Notes: generated by a model from the sequence alone, not told the origin. 64,000 nt of DNA from Motiliproteus sediminis (GCF_017912535.1 NZ_JAERQK010000003.1:389074-453073); one strand, 5' to 3'. Positions 11,482-22,045 are shown, numbered from the stretch's first letter. Made by a program: numbers and translations.

Positions 11482-12999
11482 GTGTCTGACCCAGCGATCG
11501 TTTTTTATTCCGATTTCAATTGCCCGTTTTGCTTTGCGCTTAACGAGCGCATTCTTGCTATGGGTGAAAGCGCCAAGGTGGAATGGCGCGGAATCGAACA
11601 TATGCCCGCCGCGGATGCCGGTAAGTCGACTCTGGTGGACCAGACCCAGCTCATTAATGAGGTGGCCGTGGTACGCAAGCGCGCACCGGAAGTGAACATA
11701 GTGACCCCCGATTTTCGCCCATCGACCCGCCTGGCTAACCGGTTACTGGTGGCGCTCGCGGATATCGGTCGTCACCCGCGTGCCGAGCTGCGCACCCGTA
11801 TCTATCGTGCGTATTGGCAGCGTGGTGAGAATATCTCCGACCCGCAGGTGCTGGGCCAGCTCTGTCGCACGGTAGGGGTTGACTATCCGGAAGCGAATCT
11901 TGCTGCCGATCAAGTAGTTGAGCAGCTGGCTGGCTGGCAACGGGAGTGGGAGGGCGAACGTTTTCATACCCGCTTGCCGGCGATGGTGTCGGTGGCCGCG
12001 GACAAGCCGGTACTGGGTTTTCCAACCTACGACCTGTTGTCCAATTTTTTCTCCGGAGAGGAGATCGGTTTGGCGCCGGAAAGTCTGGCCGCCTGTGAGC
12101 TCAAACCGCGCCAGGCAATCCTGTTGGTCGGTAATCTGGGCAAGGAGCGTTGCAACACTACTGAGCTGGATGCGGCATACCAGTTTACCCAGCAGAGCGA
12201 TTTTGCCGCTGCCCACCAGTGGCTCAAGGATCAGGATTGTTTACCGGACATGGTGGTAATTGATGCGCAGCAGGCGCGCGACGAAGCGTTGACGTTTTGC
12301 TCCGAGTTGCGGGCGCTGCCGGTGTTTCGGTATACCGCGCTGATATTGCTGGCAGACGCCAGTGACCCCGGTATTGAACTGGCTGGTTTTGACGTGGGTG
12401 CCACCGATGTTCTGTTTGATCTTGGCGATGCCAAGGTCTGTCAGGCCCGGCTGGACCTGCATTTGCGCATGAAACGCAGCGCGACCCTGCTGGCGTCGCT
12501 GGCGCGCATGGATTACCTCACCGAATTGCCCAATCGGCGGGAATGTGACCGCAAGCTGGAACAGGAGTGGTTGCGACTGCGGCGACATGGCGAGCCCCTG
12601 GCACTGGTGCTAATCGATATTGACCATTTCAAGGCGTACAACGACCACTATGGTCATTCGTTGGGGGATGATTGTCTGCGTCAGGTGGCCAAGGCGATGT
12701 CGCGTTGTTTGCGGCGTCCGGCTGATATGCTGGCCCGCTATGGGGGCGAAGAGTTTATGGCTATATTGCCGGAAACCACGCGAGAGGGCGCTGAAACCGT
12801 TGCCCAGGCCATGGTCGAAGCGGTACGGCAAACCGGTTTGCCCCATGAAGCGTCATCAACGGCTGATTGGGTGACTATCAGTGCCGGGGTGGCGGCTCTG
12901 GTTCCTGAGGATGGGGCAACACCGCGTGAAATCAGCGAGTTGGCTGATAATGCGTTGTATCGGGCTAAATCCGGTGGACGCAACCGGGTCTGCCGCTGA
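11482..12999 (+). CDS. DsbA-like / degenerate receiver / GGDEF diguanylate cyclase fusion
   Basis: 505 residues from the GTG at 11482. A GTG two codons earlier is in frame, but the GGGGA at 11471-11475 is correctly spaced only for 11482. The N-terminus (about 1-205) resembles a DsbA/FrnE thioredoxin-fold domain with CPFC at residues 14-17. The middle (about 215-335) resembles a response-regulator receiver: the phosphoacceptor-like Asp is kept in PDMVVID, but the acidic pocket after the first strand is missing (ILLVGNLG). The C-terminus is a GGDEF domain with GGEEF at 421-425 and an RxxD inhibitory site (RPAD, 412-415). It should make c-di-GMP, perhaps under thiol or redox control. No signal peptide is seen, so the thioredoxin-like domain is cytosolic. 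Confidence 0.85.
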   Translation: MSDPAIVFYSDFNCPFCFALNERILAMGESAKVEWRGIEHMPAADAGKSTLVDQTQLINEVAVVRKRAPEVNIVTPDFRPSTRLANRLLVALADIGRHPRAELRTRIYRAYWQRGENISDPQVLGQLCRTVGVDYPEANLAADQVVEQLAGWQREWEGERFHTRLPAMVSVAADKPVLGFPTYDLLSNFFSGEEIGLAPESLAACELKPRQAILLVGNLGKERCNTTELDAAYQFTQQSDFAAAHQWLKDQDCLPDMVVIDAQQARDEALTFCSELRALPVFRYTALILLADASDPGIELAGFDVGATDVLFDLGDAKVCQARLDLHLRMKRSATLLASLARMDYLTELPNRRECDRKLEQEWLRLRRHGEPLALVLIDIDHFKAYNDHYGHSLGDDCLRQVAKAMSRCLRRPADMLARYGGEEFMAILPETTREGAETVAQAMVEAVRQTGLPHEASSTADWVTISAGVAALVPEDGATPREISELADNALYRAKSGGRNRVCR

Positions 13000-13131
13000 T
13001 TGGTTGTCGGCCCCGCTTTCCTTTTTAGCGATTCTGATTAATGATCTAGGGCTAAGAGCGCCGCCTGCTGACTTGCGTCGAGAGGTCTGTTGATTCGTTT
13101 GCGACACCGGTGGTGATAAGGAGTCTGTCCC

Positions 13132-15402
13132 ATGCCAAGTTTGGCCCGCCTACAGCGTATCGTTCAAGATGCCAGTGCGGCTGCATCTCTTGATGAGATC
13201 CTGCGGATTTTATCGACCCAGGTAAAAGAGGTGATGGCGCTGGATGTTTGCAGTATCTACTTGATGGATGCGGACAGTCAGGAGCTGGTGCTGATGTGTA
13301 CTCAGGGGCTCGATCCTGCGTCCGTCGGCCGTATCCGCATGCCGCTCGGCGATGGCCTTGTGGGGTTGGTTGGCGCACGCGAGCAACTGCTTAATATCGA
13401 AGACGCGCCTAGTCACCCCAACTTCCACTATTTCCCGGAAGCGCATGAGGACGAGTACCACGCTTTTCTAGGTGCGCCCATCGTTCATTACCGTCAGCTG
13501 GTCGGAGTGTTGGTCGGCCAGCAGCGTGATGCACGCCGGTTCGATGGCGAAGATGAAGCCTTTATGGTCACCATCGCCGCGCACCTGGCGGGCATCCTCA
13601 GTCACGCCATCAACAGCGGTAAAGTGTCTAATTTGCTGCAGAGTCACACCTCTTCCCATACCTTCGTTAACGGTGCCATCGGCTCCACCGGTGTCGGTAT
13701 TGGCAAGATTGTGGTGCCGGGCGGTTCCCTCAGCTTCCGTCAGGTTGATGAACTCTGTGCGCTGGATAAAGCCAGCGAGCTAGTCAGCTTTGAGCATGCC
13801 GTAACGGGTGTGCGCAATGAGCTTGAAGCCGGGCGGGCGCAGATGGAAGAGACCCCCGGCGATGTGAAGGCGATTTTCGATGCCTACCGTCTGATTCTCG
13901 ACGGAGCCGATCTGCAAAACGCAGTGCGCAGCCGGATCGAAGGCGGGCTGGTTGCGCCTGCCGCTCTGAAGCAGGCGATCGAGGAGCTGGCATCGATCTT
14001 TGAAGCGATGGAAGACCCCTACTTTCGCGCACGCGGTGAAGATATTCGTAATATTGGCCTGCGCTTGCTGCGTTTTTTGATTGAACCTGAAACGGTCGTG
14101 ACCAACTACAGTGAGCCTTGCATTCTGGTGGGGGAGGTGGTCAGTGTGTCCGATATCGCCAACATTCCCCAGGAGCGCCTTGCAGGGATTGTCTGTCAGC
14201 AGGGATCGGCGCTGTCGCACACAGCCATTCTGGCCAGTGCGTTGGGCGTGCCCGCGGTCATGGGGGTGGGGGAGCTGCCGCTGCGCCTGCTAAAAGGCCA
14301 GCAAGCGATCATCGATGGTTATCAAGGACGGGTTCACTTTCGCCCCAGTAAAGCGCTGTTGGCAGAGTTTCGCCGCTTGCAACGCCAGGAGCAGGAATTC
14401 GACCGCTCGCTGGACAAGCTTCGTGATCTGCCGGCAGAGACCATTGATGGACGTCGTCTGTCACTGCTGGTCAATACCGGCCTGCTGTCTGATATTACTC
14501 CGGGCTTGCAGAAAGGTGCCGAGGGCGTCGGCTTGTACCGTACCGAAATCCCGTTCATGGTCCATGAGACCTTTCCCACCGAAGAGGAGCAGTATCAGGT
14601 CTACCGCAAGGTGTTGGGTGCCTTTCATCCTCGCCCGGTGACTATGCGCACCCTGGATATCGGCGGTGACAAGCCATTACCCTATTTTCCGGTGTCCGAG
14701 GCCAACCCCTATCTCGGTTGGCGTGGTATTCGCTTTACCCTGGATCACCCGGAGATCTTTCTGGGGCAGTTGCGAGCCATGCTGCGCGCCTCGGTAGGGA
14801 TGGATAACTTGCGAATTCTACTGCCCATGGTCAGTAGCGTGGGTGAAGTAGACAGCTTTTTGCAGTTGCTCGACAAAGCGATCGGTAGTCTGCGAGAGGA
14901 TGGGCTTGAGGTGCTAAAACCCCAGGTCGGAGTGATGATCGAGGTACCCTCGACCATGTATCTTCTGGACTTCCTTGCCTGGCGGCTGGATTTTGTTTCC
15001 ATCGGCACCAATGACCTGACCCAGTATCTGTTGGCGGTCGATCGTAACAATGAACAGGTCGCCAGCTTGTTCTCCCGTCTTCACCCCAGTGTCATTCGTG
15101 CGCTTAATCAGGTCATGATCCAGGCTCGCGAGCATGGGCTGGAGGTTTGTCTCTGTGGCGAGTTGGCGGCGGACCCGGCGGCGGTTTTGCTGTTGGTGGG
15201 CATGGGCGTGGATTCGCTGAGTATGAATGCCTACAGCCTGCCGCGGGTAAAGCATGTTATCCGCTCGGTGGAGCGGGCGCAGGTGGAAGGCTTGCTGATG
15301 AATGCGTTGCGGATGTCCGATGAACGGGAGATTCGCGATATGCTCAACCGCTTTCTCGAAAAGAGCGGACTGGGTGGTTTGATTCGTTCCGGGCGCTCTT
15401 AG
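13132..15402 (+). CDS. ptsP: Phosphoenolpyruvate--protein phosphotransferase PtsP (EI-Ntr)
   Basis: 756 residues. An N-terminal GAF domain (about 15-165) distinguishes EI-Ntr from sugar-PTS enzyme I. The swivelling phosphohistidine domain follows, with the active His at 363 (GSALSHTAIL), then the PEP-binding TIM barrel (TLDIGGDKPLPYF, SIGTNDLTQY, CLCGELAADP). It takes phosphate from PEP and passes it to NPr and EIIA-Ntr, linking nitrogen and carbon status to regulation. It stands alone: ptsN and ptsO are not in the window. Usual length for the family. Confidence 0.95.
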   Translation: MPSLARLQRIVQDASAAASLDEILRILSTQVKEVMALDVCSIYLMDADSQELVLMCTQGLDPASVGRIRMPLGDGLVGLVGAREQLLNIEDAPSHPNFHYFPEAHEDEYHAFLGAPIVHYRQLVGVLVGQQRDARRFDGEDEAFMVTIAAHLAGILSHAINSGKVSNLLQSHTSSHTFVNGAIGSTGVGIGKIVVPGGSLSFRQVDELCALDKASELVSFEHAVTGVRNELEAGRAQMEETPGDVKAIFDAYRLILDGADLQNAVRSRIEGGLVAPAALKQAIEELASIFEAMEDPYFRARGEDIRNIGLRLLRFLIEPETVVTNYSEPCILVGEVVSVSDIANIPQERLAGIVCQQGSALSHTAILASALGVPAVMGVGELPLRLLKGQQAIIDGYQGRVHFRPSKALLAEFRRLQRQEQEFDRSLDKLRDLPAETIDGRRLSLLVNTGLLSDITPGLQKGAEGVGLYRTEIPFMVHETFPTEEEQYQVYRKVLGAFHPRPVTMRTLDIGGDKPLPYFPVSEANPYLGWRGIRFTLDHPEIFLGQLRAMLRASVGMDNLRILLPMVSSVGEVDSFLQLLDKAIGSLREDGLEVLKPQVGVMIEVPSTMYLLDFLAWRLDFVSIGTNDLTQYLLAVDRNNEQVASLFSRLHPSVIRALNQVMIQAREHGLEVCLCGELAADPAAVLLLVGMGVDSLSMNAYSLPRVKHVIRSVERAQVEGLLMNALRMSDEREIRDMLNRFLEKSGLGGLIRSGRS

Positions 15403-15632
15403 CCCTGCGTGGTGTAAATCTGACACAAATCAATTAAGTCGTTGTTCGATCTGGCTGTTTGGCGCTGCTGACGTATGCTTAAGTGATTAAAGCGGTGTCT
15501 GCCGGCTCAACGCCTCGGGCATCGGTGATTGCGAATCTGATGTGTCGAGTCTCATGCTCCTATCTTCCCGGAAGACCCTTGTGGTTGTCCTGTTCCACCG
15601 GTTTCAGATCATCCAGGTGATGGGGGGCGGGC
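15403..15632. other. Non-coding gap between ptsP and the EAL gene
   Basis: 230 bp with no ORF of its own. A FliA-like promoter was looked for because a TTAAGT is followed by GCCG, but spacing and the -10 (GCCG without ATAA) do not fit. A G-rich stretch just before 15633 probably serves as the ribosome binding site. No terminator hairpin with a U run was found after ptsP. Confidence 0.4.
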
Positions 15633-18542
15633 ATGGATAAAGCCCACTCTTCACTGCGCCTCAAGGTTATGGCCCAGATTCTCGATCAGGGCCCCGTGGC
15701 CATCTGTGTTACCGACCCTGACGGGGTGGTCGAATACGTTAATGATACCTTCGTGGAGCGGACCGGCTACAGCCAGCAGGAGCTGATCGGTCAGCGCCCC
15801 AGCGTGTTGAAAAGTGGCCTTACCGATTCCGCGGTATATCGTGATCTCTGGCAGACCATCAGTGCCGGCCAGGTATGGCGCGGCGAGCTGGTTAATCGCA
15901 CCAAGTCCGGCGAGACGTTCATTGAAAGCCAAGTCATCGCCCCGATTCATGACGACCGCGGCGCGATCTCCCATTACGTCGCAATCAAAGAGGATGTGTC
16001 ATCCCTGCGCCGATCCCAGCAGGCGCTGCAGCGGCGGGTTCGAATGCATCGTTTGCTGTCGGCGTGTAACCAGTGCCTGGTGCGATCGGGGTCCGAGCCC
16101 GAACTTATGGTAGGGATCACGGAAGAACTGGTTGAAGCTGGTGGTTACTGTTACGCCTGGATCGGATTGGCCTCATCCGCTGATTCGCTGTTGTTGCCGG
16201 TTGCCCACGTGGCGGCGTCTGGAGGTGGGGCGGGCCAGCTTGCGCCGGATCCTGCTGTTTCGGAGCAGGTGCTCCGCAGTCTGCGGCCGCATCTGCGTCA
16301 TGGTGATGCGGTCGGGGCTGAGGCTCCAGGGGCCTGCAGCAGCCTGGCGTTACCCTTTCTAAACGAGGAGCAGGGGCTCTATGGAGTGCTGCACCTCTAT
16401 GCTGACGACCCGGCGCAGTTCGATGCTGAAGAGCAAGCGCTGCTGCAAGAGCTGAGCGAAGACCTCTGTTTCGGCATCAGCGCTCATCGTATTCGCGAAG
16501 CTCTGCAGGAAAGTGAGCTGCGATTCCGTACCATCGCCGAGGATTCCGTTGCCGGTATCTACATGATTCGGGATGGCCGGTTCGTGTTTGCTAACCCCCA
16601 ATTGGCGGCCATCTTCGGCTATACCCCCGAAGCGATTGTTGGCATGAGAGTAATGGAGCTGGTGGCCCCGGAAGACCGCGAACGGGTGGCGGAAAACCTG
16701 CGTCGGCGTATCGACGGCGAGCTCGATAGCCTGCATTACGAACTTATCGGATGGAGCGCTGACCAGCGGCGTCTGCGGATAGAGGTGTTCGGCGCCCGGT
16801 CCGTATATCTGGGGCAGCCGGTTGTGGTGGGTACTTTGCTCGACGTTACCGGGCGCTACGAGGCAGAGAGCCGCATGCGTCTGCTAACCCGGGCCATGGA
16901 TGCGGCCAGTAGCGGTATTGCCATCTCGGATCTGTCGCTGCCGGACAATCCCTTCGTGTATGTGAACCGAGCGTTCGAAACCATTACCGGTTACCCCGCT
17001 GATGAGGTCATTGGACGCAATGGACGCTTCCTGTTAGGCGATGATCGCCGCCAGCCGGAACTCGAAAAGCTCAAAGCAGCGTTGCGTGGGCGCTTGCCTG
17101 CGGAAGTGGTGCTGCGCAATTATCACCGCAACGGCAGTCTGTTCTGGAACCAGTTCTCCGTCGCTCCGGTGAAAGATGAGCAGGGAGAAACAACCCATTA
17201 CATCAGCGTCATCGATGATATTACCGCGCATAAAAGCTATGAGCGTCAGCTGGAACAACTGGCCAACTATGACGGCCTGACCGGGCTGGCCAACAAAAAC
17301 TTGCTGCGTGACCGCCTGCAACAGGCAGTGATTCATGCCGGTCGCAACAATCGCCGCTTTGCGCTCTTGGTGCTGGATCTGGATCGCTTCAAAATCGTTC
17401 ATCAGTCCCTAGGCGTGGTCGGTTCTGACGCCGTGCTGCAGACCGTGGCGCAGCGTCTTCAAAATCTGTCTCAGCCAGCGGATACCGTCGCCCGTCTGGG
17501 GGCTGACGAATTTGCCTGGCTGATGTTCGATTATCTTGATGATGGCCAGATCGTTCATCGCGCCCAGCAGCTGATGGCGTGTCTGGCCGAGCCGATCGAA
17601 GTTGGCAGTGATCACCTCACTCTGACCGCCAGTATCGGAATTACGCTCGCAACCGGAGAGGGCGGTGCGGATGTCCTGCTAGCTAACGCCGAAGCGGCGA
17701 TGTTCCGGGCGGCGGAAGAGCGCAATAGTTTCCGTTTCTACGCCCCGGAAATGAATGAACGCGCCCGCCAACGGCTAGAGCTGGAGTTGGATCTCAAGCG
17801 CGCCAATGAGGCCGGCGAGTTCGTACTCTACTACCAGCCGAAGGTGTGCTTGCGCAGTGGCAGGATTACCGGTGCAGAGGCATTGATGCGCTGGCAGCAC
17901 CCTGTCCGGGGCATGGTCCCGCCTAACGACTTTATTCCCGCCGCCGAGGAGATCGGTCTGATTGGCAGCATGGGTAAGTGGGCGCTGGCGGAGGCCTGCC
18001 GCGAGGTGGCAGACCTCAATCGTGAGCTGGGTTTGCATCTTTCCATCGCAGTCAATCTGTCGGCGCGGCAGTTTGGTGACGCTTCACTTACCCGCCACGT
18101 GGCGGAAGTGCTGTCCCAAACCGGGTTGCCGGCCTCCCAGTTGGAGTGTGAGCTGACCGAAAGCATGCTGATGGATGACCCAGAATGCGCCCAACAGCTG
18201 CTGGCGCAACTGCAGCGGCTGGGGGTGCGCGTTGCGTTGGATGACTTTGGTACCGGCTACTCGTCGCTAAGTTATCTCAAGCGTTTCCCCATCAATACCT
18301 TGAAGATCGACCGCTCTTTTGTTCGCGACATTCCCGGTGACGAGCACGATATGGCGATTGCCCGCGCCATCTTGGCACTGGCGCAGTCTCTGGGGTTACA
18401 GGTTGTCGCCGAAGGGGTGGAAACCGACGAGCAGCGGAGCTGCCTCGCCGCTGAAGGTTGCGATACCATGCAGGGATTCCTGTTCAGCCGACCGCTGCCG
18501 GCGGCCGAGTTTCGTCAGTTATTGCTCGATAGTGGCCGCTGA
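15633..18542 (+). CDS. PAS-GAF-PAS-PAS-GGDEF-EAL c-di-GMP phosphodiesterase
   Basis: 969 residues, cytosolic. Order: PAS (about 10-125), GAF (about 135-285), PAS (about 295-410), PAS/PAC (about 415-535), GGDEF (about 540-700), EAL (about 715-965). The GGDEF motif reads GADEF (623-627), and the substrate-binding segment is altered ([11 protein letters not shown] instead of DRFKxxND), so cyclase activity is probably lost. The EAL domain looks intact: EAL at 749-751, [36 protein letters not shown] and the late Gln in MQGFLF. It should hydrolyse c-di-GMP, with the sensory domains and possibly GTP-bound GGDEF setting activity. The sensed signal is unknown. Confidence 0.92.
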   Translation: MDKAHSSLRLKVMAQILDQGPVAICVTDPDGVVEYVNDTFVERTGYSQQELIGQRPSVLKSGLTDSAVYRDLWQTISAGQVWRGELVNRTKSGETFIESQVIAPIHDDRGAISHYVAIKEDVSSLRRSQQALQRRVRMHRLLSACNQCLVRSGSEPELMVGITEELVEAGGYCYAWIGLASSADSLLLPVAHVAASGGGAGQLAPDPAVSEQVLRSLRPHLRHGDAVGAEAPGACSSLALPFLNEEQGLYGVLHLYADDPAQFDAEEQALLQELSEDLCFGISAHRIREALQESELRFRTIAEDSVAGIYMIRDGRFVFANPQLAAIFGYTPEAIVGMRVMELVAPEDRERVAENLRRRIDGELDSLHYELIGWSADQRRLRIEVFGARSVYLGQPVVVGTLLDVTGRYEAESRMRLLTRAMDAASSGIAISDLSLPDNPFVYVNRAFETITGYPADEVIGRNGRFLLGDDRRQPELEKLKAALRGRLPAEVVLRNYHRNGSLFWNQFSVAPVKDEQGETTHYISVIDDITAHKSYERQLEQLANYDGLTGLANKNLLRDRLQQAVIHAGRNNRRFALLVLDLDRFKIVHQSLGVVGSDAVLQTVAQRLQNLSQPADTVARLGADEFAWLMFDYLDDGQIVHRAQQLMACLAEPIEVGSDHLTLTASIGITLATGEGGADVLLANAEAAMFRAAEERNSFRFYAPEMNERARQRLELELDLKRANEAGEFVLYYQPKVCLRSGRITGAEALMRWQHPVRGMVPPNDFIPAAEEIGLIGSMGKWALAEACREVADLNRELGLHLSIAVNLSARQFGDASLTRHVAEVLSQTGLPASQLECELTESMLMDDPECAQQLLAQLQRLGVRVALDDFGTGYSSLSYLKRFPINTLKIDRSFVRDIPGDEHDMAIARAILALAQSLGLQVVAEGVETDEQRSCLAAEGCDTMQGFLFSRPLPAAEFRQLLLDSGR

Positions 18543-18657
18543 TCTGATTGCCATACACTCTGCTTTTCCTGTTGCGGTTGCTCGTTAACGGCGCCGGCGC
18601 TTGCTAAGCTTCGAGGCGGTTATTCAACCTACCGCGGTCTAATTCTGGAGCTTGATC

Positions 18658-20703
18658 ATGACGTCGGCGTTCTTTTCTTCGACTTGTCCCCACGATTGCC
18701 CATCGGCCTGTGCGCTAAAAGTGGAGCGCCGTGACGACAACACCATTGGTCGCATTCACGGTGACAAGAGCAACCCTTTTACCGCCGGTGTCATCTGCGC
18801 CAAGGTGGCGCGTTACGCGGAGCGGGTGCACCACCCCGGACGGCTGCGCCAACCGTTACGGCGCACAGGGGCCAAGGGAAGTGGGCAATTCAAGCCGATC
18901 AGTTGGGATCAGGCGCTGGATCTGTTGGCGCAACAGATGAATCAGGTTGCTGAAACCTGGGGGGCAGAGGCGGTGTGGCCCTATTTTTATGCCGGCACCA
19001 TGGGGCAGGTGCAACGCGGCAGCATCAACCGCTTACGCAACCTGATGGGCTATTCCGGCCAGCTCACTAACATCTGTACCGCGATTGGCTACGCAGGGTG
19101 GAAAGCGGGGACGGGCAAAATCTGTGGTACTGATCCGCGCGAACTGGTTGATAGCGACCTGATCGTGCTCTGGGGCTGTAATGCGGTGGCAACGCAGGTG
19201 AATACCATGACCCATATTGCGCTGGCGCGTAAGCGCGGTGCCCGGTTGGTAGTGGTCGATCCTTACCGTAATCACTCTGCCGACAAGGCGGATCTGCACC
19301 TTGCGCTGAAACCGGGCAGTGATGGCGCGTTGGCGACGGCGATGATGCATGTGTTGTTTCGCGATCAACTGGTCGACCGTGAGTACATGGCGCGCTATAC
19401 CGATGATCCTGCCGGGTTGGAAGCGCATCTGATCGACCGCACGCCGGCTTGGGCCGCGCCGCTGACCGGACTGTCGGTAGCGGAGATCGAGCATTTCGCC
19501 CGGCTTTATGGGCGCGCGCGGGCGAGCTTCATTCGCATCGGTCTGGGGATGAGTCGCCAACGCAATGGTGCGGTTAACGTCCATGCGGTGTCTTGTCTGC
19601 CGGCCCTCACCGGGGCCTGGCAGGAGCGGGGCGGGGGGGCATTGCTGGCAACTTCGGACCTGTTTCATCTGGATAAAACCCTGATCGAAGCGTCCGATCA
19701 TGCGCGCCCTGTGCGTCAACTTGATATGTGCCGGATCGGCGCCGTGTTAGCGGGTGAGCCGGCTGACTTGCAGGGTGGGCCGCCGGTCAAGGCGATGTTG
19801 GTGCAAAACAGCAACCCCGCCACCGTTGCACCGGAGTCTGCACGGGTAAGGCAAGGGCTGCTGCGTGAGGATCTGTTTCTCTGCGTACATGAGCAGTTCA
19901 TGACCGATACCGCACTGCTCGCCGACCTGGTGCTGCCTGCCACCACCTTTCTGGAACACGATGATCTTTACACCAGTTATGGTCAGCCCTACCTGCAGCT
20001 CGGTTTGCAAGGGATTGAGCCGCTCGGGGAAGCGCGCTCCAACCACTGGCTGATCAATCAGCTGGCGCGGCGGCTGGGCGCGGAGCATGTCGCCTGTGGC
20101 TGGAGCGAGCGCGAGTTGATTGATGCAACGCTGCTGGCCTCGGGCTATCCCGACCTGGAGCAGTTGGACAGCATGGGGCGGCTTGATTGCTCGTTACCAT
20201 CGGAGCAGATGCGATTTCTTGATGGTTTTGCCCAGCCCGATGGGCGGTTTCGCTTACGGCCCGACTGGCCGACCGGAGAGCAGGTTCAGATGCCGGAATG
20301 GCCGGATTACTGGCCGGTTAATGAAGGGGTGGATCAGCGTCATCCGTTGCGTCTGATTACTCCGCCGGCACGCCATTTCCTCAATTCCAGCTTCACCGAG
20401 ACGGATAGTTCCAGAGCCCGGGAGCAGCAGCCGAAGTTGCTGATAAATCCCGGTGATGCAGCAGAATATCGGTTATCGGATCAGGGTTTGGTGCGGGTTG
20501 GAAATACACGGGGCGAGGTGCTGCTGGTCGCGTCTTTTACCGACCGCGTTCCGTCTGGATTGGTGGTTGTGGAGGGGATCTGGCCCGGCAGGGACTTTGT
20601 TGACGGTGTGGGTATCAATGCCCTGGTGGGGGCCGACGCGCCTCTGCCTGGTGGTGGCGCGGCGTTTCACGACGTAGCGGTGTGGGTCAGATCTGCAGGC
20701 TGA
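18658..20703 (+). CDS. Molybdopterin-dependent oxidoreductase, single subunit
   Basis: 681 residues from the ATG at 18658 (GGAG 7 nt upstream); a TTG two codons earlier is in frame but less likely. The N-terminus has the [4Fe-4S] ligands CPHDCPSAC and a fourth Cys in GVICAKV, followed by the bis-MGD enzyme body (SDLIVLWGCNAVATQ, VVVDPYRN) and a C-terminal molydopterin dinucleotide-binding domain (about 560-675). There is no Tat signal, so it is probably cytoplasmic. No electron-transfer partner or moa/mob gene lies nearby. Substrate unknown. It belongs to the DMSO reductase/formate dehydrogenase superfamily. Confidence 0.85.
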   Translation: MTSAFFSSTCPHDCPSACALKVERRDDNTIGRIHGDKSNPFTAGVICAKVARYAERVHHPGRLRQPLRRTGAKGSGQFKPISWDQALDLLAQQMNQVAETWGAEAVWPYFYAGTMGQVQRGSINRLRNLMGYSGQLTNICTAIGYAGWKAGTGKICGTDPRELVDSDLIVLWGCNAVATQVNTMTHIALARKRGARLVVVDPYRNHSADKADLHLALKPGSDGALATAMMHVLFRDQLVDREYMARYTDDPAGLEAHLIDRTPAWAAPLTGLSVAEIEHFARLYGRARASFIRIGLGMSRQRNGAVNVHAVSCLPALTGAWQERGGGALLATSDLFHLDKTLIEASDHARPVRQLDMCRIGAVLAGEPADLQGGPPVKAMLVQNSNPATVAPESARVRQGLLREDLFLCVHEQFMTDTALLADLVLPATTFLEHDDLYTSYGQPYLQLGLQGIEPLGEARSNHWLINQLARRLGAEHVACGWSERELIDATLLASGYPDLEQLDSMGRLDCSLPSEQMRFLDGFAQPDGRFRLRPDWPTGEQVQMPEWPDYWPVNEGVDQRHPLRLITPPARHFLNSSFTETDSSRAREQQPKLLINPGDAAEYRLSDQGLVRVGNTRGEVLLVASFTDRVPSGLVVVEGIWPGRDFVDGVGINALVGADAPLPGGGAAFHDVAVWVRSAG

Positions 20704-20726
20704 CTTATCAGGTGATGCGTAGGAGT

Positions 20727-20754
20727 AAAAAAAAGGCTCCCTGAAAGGGAGCCT
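20727..20754 (-). terminator. Rho-independent terminator for csiV-mfd
   Basis: A 9-bp stem AGGCTCCCT/AGGGAGCCT with a 3-nt loop (20734-20754). On the minus strand it is followed by eight T residues, a textbook terminator for the operon ending at 20996. On the plus strand there is no U run, so it should not stop the oxidoreductase transcript. The 240 bp between it and csiV holds no gene I can support. Confidence 0.85.
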
Positions 20755-20995
20755 AAAGATGAGGATAAAACACAGCGCGTTAGCGCCAAGCCGTCGACAA
20801 TGACAGCGAACACCGTGGGCTTTGAGCAAGCCGGACTGAAGTTCGTCGCTGTGGGGTATTGTTCAGCATCGGCTGAAAGTAACCCGGTTGGTAACGCTCT
20901 TCAGGTTGATGTCCAAACCCCCTGCAAAGCAGGATTGGTAGCCATATTAGACCTTGGTATAACGCTGGGCAAACGACAGTTTTTCAGCCGTCAGG

Positions 20996-22045
20996 TTAGT
21001 TTTTCTCATCTTTTTCGGCTGCTACGGCCGAGCGCGCCGGCTGTGTGGTAGCAGCATCGGAGGCTGTCTCCCGGGGTGTTGGTAGCAGGGGTTCGGGTTC
21101 CGGTTGTGGGAGCTCGTAGGGGGTTACCCGCGCAATGAGGCCAAGCATCGGGTGGTCAATGTAGTGCAGCTCGCCTGAGCGCATCCGACGGCTCTGTTGC
21201 AGCCGCAGGGTCAATATCCCGGGCTCGGGCATCACCAGTTGCAGCGTGCTCGGCGTCGGCTCGGACGTCTGCGGCGAGATCGCCAGAATCTCTGATGATG
21301 ACAGTGAGGCCGCGCTGCTGGATGTCTGGGGTTGCTCCAGCTCATCGGGTCCTTTGGGGCGCATCGAGATCCAGCCCGGTGGGGTCTGAATCCGGTAGTA
21401 AAGGTCGGCGTCCAGGTGCAGGTAGCGGCTGATGGATAGTTCAATAACGCCGCTGAGTGCCGGAGTGCCGTCGCTGGCAAGTACTTCACTGGAGACGATG
21501 ATGGGTAGGCTTTGGCCGCGCTCTGAGACCGGCTGGCGCCAGGCTGCGTGAAAGAGTGGCTGGTAGCCACGATTGATCCAGCGTTGTGCGGTCACCGGCA
21601 GCTGCCATTGGGTTTCACCCAGGCGGCGGTAGGCGTCGTTCTGATACAAGGTTGTGTCGACCACTCTTGGCGCGCTGACAGCTGCGCTACTGGCGAGGTC
21701 GCCGGACAGTGGTGCTGCCGGTTGCGGTGGTGCGATTGTGGCTGCCGATGCGGCCAGAGCGGAGGTTTCTGCCGCAGGATTGGCCGGCAGAAAACGTGCC
21801 GATTGGTTGGGGTCTTCGTCCGGTTGGAGCAGCAGCAGGGCGTTTTCCGGCGGTGGAGGGGCGGTAATGCGCTCGTCCCAGAATTCTGCCATCAGGTTGT
21901 CGTCCGCCTGAGCGAAGATATACAGCTCCACCTCATACCACGGCGCCGGCTGGGCGTCCGGGTCTGGATCGTTGGCCAGTGCCGCGGATGGCAGACTCAG
22001 GGCCAGGCTCAGCAGGGTAGCGGCTGCCATTGATTGTTGTATCAC
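20996..22045 (-). CDS. csiV: CsiV-family peptidoglycan-binding protein
   Basis: 349 residues with an N-terminal signal peptide (to about AALA, residue 24). The mature start contains PAPWYEVELYIFAQ, the hallmark of the family. The middle is rich in Ala, Pro and Ser, probably flexible, and conserved pieces recur (GELHYIDHPMLGLIARVTPYE near the end). CsiV proteins are periplasmic and bind peptidoglycan; in Acinetobacter CsiV stimulates LpoA/PBP1A. The start overlaps the mfd stop by 4 bp (ATGA). The mfd-csiV order is shared with Pseudomonas. Confidence 0.82.
   Translation of the reverse strand: MIQQSMAAATLLSLALSLPSAALANDPDPDAQPAPWYEVELYIFAQADDNLMAEFWDERITAPPPPENALLLLQPDEDPNQSARFLPANPAAETSALAASAATIAPPQPAAPLSGDLASSAAVSAPRVVDTTLYQNDAYRRLGETQWQLPVTAQRWINRGYQPLFHAAWRQPVSERGQSLPIIVSSEVLASDGTPALSGVIELSISRYLHLDADLYYRIQTPPGWISMRPKGPDELEQPQTSSSAASLSSSEILAISPQTSEPTPSTLQLVMPEPGILTLRLQQSRRMRSGELHYIDHPMLGLIARVTPYELPQPEPEPLLPTPRETASDAATTQPARSAVAAEKDEKN

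Noticed and set aside
15403..15632. FliA (sigma-28) promoter before the EAL gene
   Set aside because: The spacing and the -10 element do not match the GCCGATAA-type consensus.
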